Shown: positions 1 through 4,504 of the stretch, piece after piece
Layout: each line of letters opens with the position of its first letter
How positions within the stretch are numbered: position 1 is the stretch's first letter
DNA from: an uncultured Flavobacteriaceae bacterium
Lineage (GTDB): Bacteria > Bacteroidota > Bacteroidia > Flavobacteriales > Flavobacteriaceae
Reading direction: 5' to 3'
Length of the DNA stretch: 6,162 bases
NCBI GenBank assembly: GCA_947311815.1
Contig: CAMZMA010000108.1
Span: 1 to 6,162, forward strand
Position numbers and translations under genes: made by a program
The notes under the pieces: generated by a model
Seen by the model: only the letters and a program-made list of their open reading frames with translations
What the model was told of the DNA's origin: nothing
Database searches by the model: none

Positions 1-48
1 ATTGCTAAATTCATGATTTTTAATAATTTACATATGTTAAGACCTTTT

Positions 49-76
49 TTGTCATATACTAAGCAAAATAATTTTG
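49..76 (+). promoter_or_regulatory. Bacteroidota-type sigma(ABfA) promoter upstream of a short terminated unit
   Basis: TTG at 49-51 is followed by a 17-nt spacer and TAATTTTG at 69-76. This matches the Bacteroidota primary-sigma consensus (TTG at about -33, TAnnTTTG at about -7) at all fixed positions. Transcription would start near 81-85 and run rightward into the hairpin at 154-186. It is the only TAnnTTTG match in positions 1-424 that also has a TTG at the expected distance. The call rests on motif matching in AT-rich DNA, so a chance match is possible. Confidence 0.5.
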
Positions 77-113
77 TATCCTTATAGAATTGCTGTGAGA
101 AAGAAAATAAAAA

Positions 114-149
114 ATGAATAGATACCTTAAAAATTGTCTATTTTATTAA
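114..149 (+). CDS. Possible 11-residue leader peptide or micro-ORF
   Basis: ATG at 114 opens an 11-codon frame, MNRYLKNCLFY, that stops with TAA at 147-149, five bases before the terminator stem begins. The upstream sequence is strongly A-rich (aaaataaaaa before the ATG), which suits Bacteroidota start regions. The frame has no run of one repeated codon such as would mark a classical amino-acid attenuator. Short frames like this are common by chance in AT-rich DNA, so this is listed only because it sits between a promoter and a terminator. Confidence 0.13.
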   Translation: MNRYLKNCLFY

Positions 150-153
150 ATGC

Positions 154-187
154 AAAAAGGTGTTGATGTACCATCAGTACCTTTTTT
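154..187 (+). terminator. Intrinsic terminator hairpin, possibly bidirectional
   Basis: AAAAAGGT (154-161) pairs with ACCTTTTT (179-186), then two G-T wobbles, then TGATG (164-168) pairs with CATCA (172-176) around a 3-nt loop (TAC). This gives a continuous stem of about 15 pairs. A run of six T residues (182-187) follows the GC-containing part on the + strand, and the A-run at 154-158 supplies a T-run on the - strand. No - strand gene approaches from the right, so it most likely stops rightward transcription, either from the promoter at 49-76 or from a gene left of the window. Confidence 0.65.
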
Positions 188-412
188 AATTGATAAAAGG
201 AAAATCGTTAATAAGCTTATGTGAGTGATTTGTTGTTAACTGCTGGTTGTTTATTGATAATTTTAAAATTTGTTTCATAAACAGTTTTAAAGCGTTGTAA
301 TCATAAATTTCGACTTTCAAATCAAGTATTTAATTTTGAATGCCTCTACTCATAACTTTTAGATTCGTTGTAAAAGTTACGAATTAATGTAAATTTTTCT
401 TCACTTTTATTC
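188..412. other. Gene-free spacer upstream of rlmD
   Basis: No credible coding frame is visible on either strand; all frames are broken by frequent stops. The spacer contains the palindrome ATAAGCTTAT (211-220), a TAATTTTG box (331-338) without a TTG at the expected distance, and a 9-bp inverted repeat at 353-379. No tRNA-like or riboswitch-like structure was recognised. Confidence 0.5.
353..379. repeat. 9-bp inverted repeat upstream of rlmD
   Basis: TAACTTTTA (353-361) and TAAAAGTTA (371-379) are perfect reverse complements separated by 9 nt. No T-run follows, so it is not a typical terminator. Its centre lies about 50 nt before the TATTTTTG box of rlmD, where a transcription-factor operator could sit. 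The arms are AT-rich, so a chance origin is possible. Confidence 0.3.
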
Positions 413-420
413 TATTTTTG
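413..420 (+). promoter_or_regulatory. -7 box of the rlmD promoter (TATTTTTG)
   Basis: TATTTTTG matches TAnnTTTG exactly and ends 4 nt before the rlmD ATG at 425. With the usual spacing, transcription would begin at or next to the start codon, giving a leaderless or near-leaderless mRNA. There is no TTG 17-23 nt upstream, so the -33 element is weak or absent. The same compact layout, with TAnnTTTG just before the ATG, is common in Bacteroidota genomes. Confidence 0.5.
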
Positions 421-424
421 CAAC

Positions 425-1837
425 ATGGGTAGAAACAGAAAGAAAAGAGTCATTTTTGAAAATATTGAAGTGATTGATGCAGGTGCAAGAGGAAAAACCG
501 TTGCCAAAGCACCAGACGGACGTGTCATTTTTTTAACAAATACGGTTCCTGGTGATATTGTTGACATACAAACAGGACGTAAACGAAAAGCGTATTATGA
601 AGGTACAGCGATAAAATTTCATACACTTTCTGATAAAAGAACCAAACCTGTTTGTGCTCATTTTGAGTTTTGTGGTGGCTGTAAATGGCAACATATGAAA
701 TATGAAGAGCAACTTTTTTATAAAGAAAAAGAAGTGATTCAAAATTTAAAACGCATCGGTCATTTAGAATTACCCGAAATTACCCCAATTTTAGGATGTA
801 AAAAAATCTATTTTTATCGAAATAAAATGGAGTTTTCATTCTCATCAAATCGTTGGTTAACTTATGAAGAGATAAATTCTGATGATGAAATTGATAGCAG
901 AAATGCCTGCGGATTTCATATTGCTGGTATGTGGGATAAAATTTTAGATGTAGAAAAATGTCATTTACAAGAAGACCCATCTAACGATATCAGAAATAGT
1001 ATCAAAGAATTTGCTATTAAAAATGAGATTCCGTTTTTTAATCCACGAGAACAAGACGGTATGTTACGTACTATGATGTTGCGTATTGTTTCTACAGGCG
1101 AAATTATGTTGGCAATTCAATTTTACAAAGAAGACAAAGTAAAACGTGAGTTGTTATTGAATTTTATTGCTGATAAATTCCCAGAAATTACCTCATTGCA
1201 ATACATTATTAACGGAAAAGCAAACGATACTATTTACGATCAAGAAGTTGTATTATTTAAAGGGCGTGACCATATTTTTGAAGAAATGGAAGGTTTGCGC
1301 TTTAAAATAAATGCAAAATCGTTTTATCAAACCAACTCAGACCAAGCCTACGAATTGTATAAAATCACTAGAAATTTTGCCAATTTAACAGGCAATGAAT
1401 TGGTGTACGATTTATATACAGGAACGGGTACAATTGCGCAGTTTGTAGCTAAAAATGCTAAAAAAGTAATTGGTGTAGAATCGGTACCCGAAGCGATTGA
1501 AGATGCAAAAAAGAATGCAGCACTCAATAAAATTACAAATTGCGAGTTCTATGTAGGAGATATGAAAGAGGTATTTACCAAAGAGTTTATCAACCAACAC
1601 GGTAAACCCGATGTTATTATTACAGATCCGCCAAGAGACGGAATGCACAAAAAAGTGGTAGAACAAATTTTACATATTTTACCTCAAAAAATTGTATATG
1701 TGAGTTGTAATTCGGCAACACAAGCAAGAGATTTAGCGCTGATGAAAGAACAATACAACATTATTAAAACACAAGCGGTAGATATGTTTCCGCAAACGCA
1801 TCATGTAGAAAATGTGGTGTTACTTGAATTAAAATAA
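425..1837 (+). CDS. rlmD: 23S rRNA (uracil(1939)-C(5))-methyltransferase RlmD
   Basis: This 470-residue, full-length RlmD/RumA-family enzyme uses S-adenosylmethionine to methylate C5 of U1939 in 23S rRNA and acts in the cytoplasm. A TRAM RNA-binding domain covers about residues 5-65. The 4Fe-4S cluster ligands are C77, C83 and C86 (C-x5-C-x2-C), with a fourth probably C179 in the EKCHL stretch. The Rossmann-like methyltransferase domain has SFYQTN (299-304), the SAM loop DLYTGTGT (329-336), DPPRDG (401-406), the catalytic cysteine C428 in YVSCNS, and the probable general base E462 in HHVENVVLL. The ATG at 425 is chosen because the MGRNRKK start resembles flavobacterial homologues, although it lies only 4 nt after a -7 box. 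The envelope-protein gene follows after 1 nt. U1939 specificity is inferred from the family and the Fe-S ligands; dual-specificity RlmCD-type activity cannot be excluded. Confidence 0.95.
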   Translation: MGRNRKKRVIFENIEVIDAGARGKTVAKAPDGRVIFLTNTVPGDIVDIQTGRKRKAYYEGTAIKFHTLSDKRTKPVCAHFEFCGGCKWQHMKYEEQLFYKEKEVIQNLKRIGHLELPEITPILGCKKIYFYRNKMEFSFSSNRWLTYEEINSDDEIDSRNACGFHIAGMWDKILDVEKCHLQEDPSNDIRNSIKEFAIKNEIPFFNPREQDGMLRTMMLRIVSTGEIMLAIQFYKEDKVKRELLLNFIADKFPEITSLQYIINGKANDTIYDQEVVLFKGRDHIFEEMEGLRFKINAKSFYQTNSDQAYELYKITRNFANLTGNELVYDLYTGTGTIAQFVAKNAKKVIGVESVPEAIEDAKKNAALNKITNCEFYVGDMKEVFTKEFINQHGKPDVIITDPPRDGMHKKVVEQILHILPQKIVYVSCNSATQARDLALMKEQYNIIKTQAVDMFPQTHHVENVVLLELK

Positions 1838-1838
1838 G

Positions 1839-2327
1839 ATGAAAAAATACGGAATTTATACATTGTTTTTATGCTTCATTTTTACTGCTTGCGAAAAAGA
1901 CGATTTTTGTACCAAAGAAGTACCTAAAACCCCCAAATTAATCATCCGTTTTTATGACGATGCAAATAAAGATGCCTTAAAAGAAGTAGAAAACCTATCG
2001 GTTTGGGCAGCAGGAAAAGACACACTTTCGCCTTATAAAAGTTTAAAAACAGATTCGATTGCATTCCCTTTAAACATAGATGCTTTAGAAACGGTTTATT
2101 TTTTAAAGAGAAATAACGTAGATGGTAATCTGGCAAATAATATCACCAATAAAATAACCATTGCATACACTACTGAAGATATTTTTATTTCAAGATCTTG
2201 TGGCTATAAAACCTATTTTAATGAAGTAACAATTACATCCGATAATGGTTGGTTTATCAGTTTTACGCCCAATTCTTTAGCAACCATTAATAACGAATTC
2301 AATGCTCATGTTAAAGTATATCATTAA
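1839..2327 (+). CDS. DUF6452-family lipoprotein, predicted surface-exposed
   Basis: This is a 162-residue lipoprotein of unknown function. Residues 1-17 form a signal peptide with charged KK and a hydrophobic core, and the lipobox FTAC puts the lipidated cysteine at C18. The residues after it, C-E-K-D-D-F, fit the C-x-K-(D/E)2 lipoprotein export signal described in Capnocytophaga canimorsus, so the protein is predicted to be anchored in the outer membrane facing outward. The mature part has a PKLIIRFYDD segment (32-41) and a SRSCGYKTYF segment (118-127), both of which I associate with the flavobacterial DUF6452 family. C24 and C121 could form a disulfide. The gene begins 1 nt after the rlmD stop and its 3' end overlaps the next gene, so the three genes are probably cotranscribed. 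The family name is from memory; the lipoprotein call is read directly from the sequence. Confidence 0.82.
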   Translation: MKKYGIYTLFLCFIFTACEKDDFCTKEVPKTPKLIIRFYDDANKDALKEVENLSVWAAGKDTLSPYKSLKTDSIAFPLNIDALETVYFLKRNNVDGNLANNITNKITIAYTTEDIFISRSCGYKTYFNEVTITSDNGWFISFTPNSLATINNEFNAHVKVYH

Positions 2328-3006
2328 TATTTTACTGTTTTTAGTTGTTGTTGATGGATTTTCTCAGCAAAAAACCACATCCGAAGTAAAAAAAGACACC
2401 ATTATTTACAAAACAGGTTATGGTTTTAGACTAGGAATTGATATCAGCAAACCTATCAAAGGAATTTTTGACACTCCATATAAAGGATTAGAATTAGTTG
2501 GCGATTACCGAATTACTAAAAACTGGTACGTTGCTGCTGAACTTGGTAACGAAGAACAAACTAGTGCCGAAGATTACACCAATTCAACATCAAAAGGGCA
2601 ATATATTAGAGTAGGAACCAATTACAATGTGTATGAAAATTGGTTAGACATGAATAACGAAGTGTATTTAGGGTTGCGTTATGGTTTTAGTACTTTTGAG
2701 CAAACATTAAATAGTTACACACCCAATGTAAACAATACTTATTTCCCTGCAAATACAATAACAACACCTGTAACAACTGCTGGTTTAACAGCACAATGGA
2801 CAGAGTTTTCTTTAGGGATGAAAGCAGAAATTGTTAAAAACCTATTTATAAGCATGCATGTTTCTTATAAAATTATGCTCTCTGTAAAAGATCCAAAAAA
2901 CTTTAAAACCCTTTTTGTACCTGGTTTTAATAGAGTTTTTGCTAACAATACAGGCTTCGGATTTAACTACACCGTTTCTTATTTAATACCTTTTATTCAA
3001 AAATAA
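2302..3006 (+). CDS. DUF6048-family outer-membrane beta-barrel-like protein
   Basis: This protein of 234 residues (232 if it starts at the second ATG, 2308) has no known function. Residues 4-20 form an N-terminal hydrophobic signal segment ending in GFSQ, a typical flavobacterial signal-peptidase context. The rest alternates polar and hydrophobic/aromatic residues in beta-strand-like stretches: 39-52 (GYGFRLGIDISKPI), 62-71, 74-85, 99-110, 119-132, 167-177, 180-193 and 216-231. It ends in YLIPFIQK, resembling small outer-membrane barrels. The 5' end overlaps the lipoprotein gene by 26 nt (20 nt from 2308) in another frame, suggesting translational coupling. Either start keeps the signal peptide; 2308 gives a more usual MLKYI beginning, and the longer frame is reported. 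A terminator-like hairpin overlaps the stop codon. The DUF6048 name is recalled from neighbourhood and motif; barrel topology is inferred. Confidence 0.8.
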   Translation: MLMLKYIINILLFLVVVDGFSQQKTTSEVKKDTIIYKTGYGFRLGIDISKPIKGIFDTPYKGLELVGDYRITKNWYVAAELGNEEQTSAEDYTNSTSKGQYIRVGTNYNVYENWLDMNNEVYLGLRYGFSTFEQTLNSYTPNVNNTYFPANTITTPVTTAGLTAQWTEFSLGMKAEIVKNLFISMHVSYKIMLSVKDPKNFKTLFVPGFNRVFANNTGFGFNYTVSYLIPFIQK

Positions 3007-3028
3007 TGTAGCCACTCATTATTTTTTT
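2999..3028 (+). terminator. Probable intrinsic terminator overlapping the DUF6048 stop codon
   Basis: AAAAATAATG (2999-3008) pairs perfectly with CATTATTTTT (3017-3026) around an 8-nt loop, and a run of seven T residues (3022-3028) follows. The 5' arm contains the TAA stop at 3004-3006. The stem has only one G-C pair, so it is weaker than the hairpin at 154-187, but its place at the end of the rlmD cluster supports a terminator role. Confidence 0.45.
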
Positions 3029-3054
3029 ATTAAATTTATCGCTTATTAAATTTT
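3027..3054 (+). promoter_or_regulatory. Duplicated -7-like boxes upstream of the oxygenase gene
   Basis: TTATTAAATTT occurs twice, at 3027-3037 and 3043-3053, a 16-nt period. Each copy contains a degenerate -7 box: TAAATTTA (3031-3038) and TAAATTTT (3047-3054), lacking only the final G of TAnnTTTG. The second ends 7 nt before the ATG at 3062. No TTG lies at the expected distance. As the upstream hairpin probably ends the previous unit, a promoter is needed here, but these are weak matches. Confidence 0.3.
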
Positions 3055-3061
3055 TCATAGT

Positions 3062-4009
3062 ATGAATAAAATACCAAGTGTAGATTTGTCAGATTTCTTA
3101 TCTGGAGATGAAAAAAGAAAACAACAATTTATAGATCAAATAGGTCATGCTTATGAAAACATAGGTTTTGTTGCTTTAAAAGGACACTTTTTAGATATTC
3201 AATTAGTAGATGATTTATATTCAGAAATCAAAAAATTTTTCGACCTTCCATTAGCTATCAAACAAAAATATGAAAACCCAGAAATTGCGGGTCAACGTGG
3301 GTATATTTCCTTCGGAAAAGAAAGTGCTAAAGGTAAAAAAGAAGGCGATTTAAAAGAGTTTTGGCATTTTGGGCAGTATGTAGAAAATAATCCTACACTA
3401 GCAGCAGAATACCCTGAAAATATTGAAGTAGAAGAATTACCAAAATTTAATGAAGTTGGTAAAAAAACCTATAGAATGTTAGAAAAAACGGCCAAATATG
3501 TGTTGCGTGCTCTTGCTTTACACTTGTATTTAGACGAAACATATTTTGACAATTATATTCATAATGGCAATAGTATTTTACGTCCGATTCATTATCCACC
3601 CATAAAAACAGCACCTAAAAATGCCGAAAGAGCAGCTGCACATGGCGATATTAATTTAATTACTTTATTAATGGGCGCTCAAGGAAAAGGCTTGCAAGTG
3701 CAAGACCATGATGGTAACTGGCATGATGCTATTGCAGAACCCGATGAATTAATGATTAATGTAGGCGATATGCTCTCTCGTCATAGCAATAACAAACTAA
3801 AATCTACCATTCATAGAGTGGTAAATCCACCAAAGGAATTATGGGGAACATCTCGTTACTCAATTCCTTTTTTTATGCACCCAATTTCTGATATGAAATT
3901 AGATGTCTTAGAAAATTGTATTGATGAAAATAATCCGAAGCAATTTGATGATATTACTGCTGGCGAATTTTTAAACGAGCGTTTGCGAGAGTTAGGATTG
4001 ATTAAATAA
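3062..4009 (+). CDS. Isopenicillin N synthase-family Fe(II)/2-oxoglutarate-dependent oxygenase
   Basis: This 315-residue protein has the usual length of the isopenicillin N synthase/plant-type dioxygenase superfamily of cytoplasmic non-heme iron oxygenases. An N-terminal DIOX_N-like region (about 4-125) includes GFVALKGH (35-42) and EFWHFGQY (99-106). The C-terminal double-stranded beta-helix includes RPIHYPP (174-180), the iron-binding triad H194-x-D196...H251, and the R265-x-S267 motif that usually binds the 2-oxoglutarate carboxylate. All catalytic ligands are present, so it should be active. The substrate is unknown: no beta-lactam, ACV synthetase or other secondary-metabolite genes lie nearby, so penicillin synthesis is not implied. 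The RxS motif favours a 2-oxoglutarate-using enzyme, although isopenicillin N synthase keeps RxS without using 2-oxoglutarate. The ATG at 3062 fits the family N-terminus (IPSVDLSDF). Confidence 0.9.
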   Translation: MNKIPSVDLSDFLSGDEKRKQQFIDQIGHAYENIGFVALKGHFLDIQLVDDLYSEIKKFFDLPLAIKQKYENPEIAGQRGYISFGKESAKGKKEGDLKEFWHFGQYVENNPTLAAEYPENIEVEELPKFNEVGKKTYRMLEKTAKYVLRALALHLYLDETYFDNYIHNGNSILRPIHYPPIKTAPKNAERAAAHGDINLITLLMGAQGKGLQVQDHDGNWHDAIAEPDELMINVGDMLSRHSNNKLKSTIHRVVNPPKELWGTSRYSIPFFMHPISDMKLDVLENCIDENNPKQFDDITAGEFLNERLRELGLIK

Positions 4010-4044
4010 ACTGCAAAAAATGAAAACCTTTATAAATTTCAGGC

Positions 4045-4077
4045 ACTTTTTAACTTTAAAAACTTTTAACTTTAAAA
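4045..4077 (+). repeat. Two-copy 16-nt tandem repeat with degenerate -7 boxes
   Basis: The sequence 4045-4061 is repeated at 4062-4077 with one T fewer (ACTTTT(T)AACTTTAAAA). Each copy holds TAACTTTA (4051-4058 and 4067-4074), one base away from the TAnnTTTG promoter element. The second box ends 14 nt before the SUI1 start codon at 4089. Such TAACTTT-type repeats before genes are familiar in Flavobacteriia. It may be a weak duplicated promoter for the SUI1 gene or neutral slippage. Confidence 0.45.
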
Positions 4078-4088
4078 CTAAACAATAA

Positions 4089-4439
4089 ATGGCTAAAAAA
4101 AAGTTACAAAGTTTATCTGATTTAGGAGGATTTGTTTTTTCTACCAATGATAATTTTGAAATTCCAACCGAAGAAGTTACAGAAAGTTTAGCAAACCATG
4201 AGCAATATTTAGAAGCTCATTTTTCTAACAAAGGACGTGGCGGAAAAACGGTAACCGTAATAAAAGGATTTGTTGGCAAAGAAGAAGATATAAAAAAATT
4301 AGGAAAAGTTCTTAAAACTAAATGTGGTGTTGGCGGAAGCGTAAAAGACGGCGAAATCATTATTCAAGGGAACGTTAGAGAAAAAGTTATGGAAATATTA
4401 AAAAAAGAAGGCTACCATGTAAAACGCATAGGAGGTTAA
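4089..4439 (+). CDS. Translation initiation factor, SUI1/eIF1 family (YciH-type)
   Basis: This 116-residue bacterial homologue of eukaryotic eIF1/SUI1 resembles E. coli YciH. Residues 1-45 form a variable lysine-rich then acidic N-terminal tail. The SUI1 domain covers about 46-116, with the signature KGRGGKTVT (48-56), CGVGGSVKDG (79-88), IQGN (92-95) and the C-terminal GYHVKRIGG (108-116). Family members bind near the P site of the small ribosomal subunit and affect start-codon and initiator-tRNA discrimination; in bacteria the protein is non-essential and probably acts under stress. Length and motifs are complete. The ATG is preceded by an A-rich stretch (aaactaaacaataa) and no Shine-Dalgarno. 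The upstream gap has a tandem repeat with promoter-like boxes, so the gene may have its own promoter as well as readthrough from the oxygenase gene. Confidence 0.93.
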   Translation: MAKKKLQSLSDLGGFVFSTNDNFEIPTEEVTESLANHEQYLEAHFSNKGRGGKTVTVIKGFVGKEEDIKKLGKVLKTKCGVGGSVKDGEIIIQGNVREKVMEILKKEGYHVKRIGG

Positions 4440-4504
4440 TTTTTAACATGTAACTAAAATAAATAATGAAACTTATTCGTTCATTATTTACAATACTATT
4501 TTAT

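Larger units (their letters stand above)
82..187 (+). ncRNA. Candidate ~105-nt small RNA or attenuated leader transcript
   Basis: This is inferred from architecture only: a consensus promoter at 49-76, a predicted start around 82, and a strong intrinsic terminator ending near 187. The predicted RNA could also form a small hairpin at its centre, AATAGA (117-122) with TCTATT (137-142), extended by two further pairs. It contains an 11-codon reading frame at 114-149. It resembles no RNA family I recognise. It may be a stand-alone small RNA, a premature-termination leader for rlmD (238 nt further on), or a coincidence of motifs. The start position is approximate. Confidence 0.22.

Noticed and set aside
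1..14. Possible start of a - strand gene (ATG at 14 reading leftward, M-N-L-A).
   Set aside because: Only four full codons are inside the window and no TAnnTTTG box lies on the - strand in positions 1-424, so nothing supports it beyond an open frame.
1..87. Open + strand frame running in from the left edge to TAG at 85-87.
   Set aside because: The 28 residues resemble no known C-terminus, the composition looks like translated AT-rich spacer, and a full promoter lies inside it at 49-76.
211..220. Palindrome ATAAGCTTAT as a regulatory operator.
   Set aside because: A single 10-bp AT-rich palindrome far from any promoter box is expected by chance.
533..742. Antisense open frame inside rlmD, and similar ones at 780-980 and 1412-1666.
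   Set aside because: They lie opposite a clearly conserved methyltransferase gene, are rich in F, Y, C and I as expected for the complement of an AT-rich gene, and show no start signals or domains.
1273..1280. TAnnTTTG-like match within rlmD (TATTTTTG), and others within coding regions, as internal promoters.
   Set aside because: They fall within conserved coding sequence in AT-rich DNA, with no associated gene start downstream.
1942..2136. Antisense open frame inside the DUF6452 gene.
   Set aside because: It is a shadow of the lipoprotein gene with no domain, signal or promoter.
3062..4009. Beta-lactam biosynthesis role for the IPNS-family protein.
   Set aside because: The family name reflects fold similarity only. 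No ACV synthetase or related gene is nearby and the family covers many different substrates.
4010..4050. Possible terminator after the oxygenase gene (TGAAA 4021-4025 with TTTCA 4037-4041, T-run at 4047-4051).
   Set aside because: The stem is only 5 bp with an 11-nt loop, and the T-run is separated from it. It is too weak to call, so readthrough into SUI1 remains likely.
4431..4435. GGAGG resembling a Shine-Dalgarno site for the downstream DUF1835 gene.
   Set aside because: It encodes the final Gly-Gly of the SUI1 protein and lies about 30 nt before the nearest ATG, too far for ribosome binding. Bacteroidota seldom use this signal.
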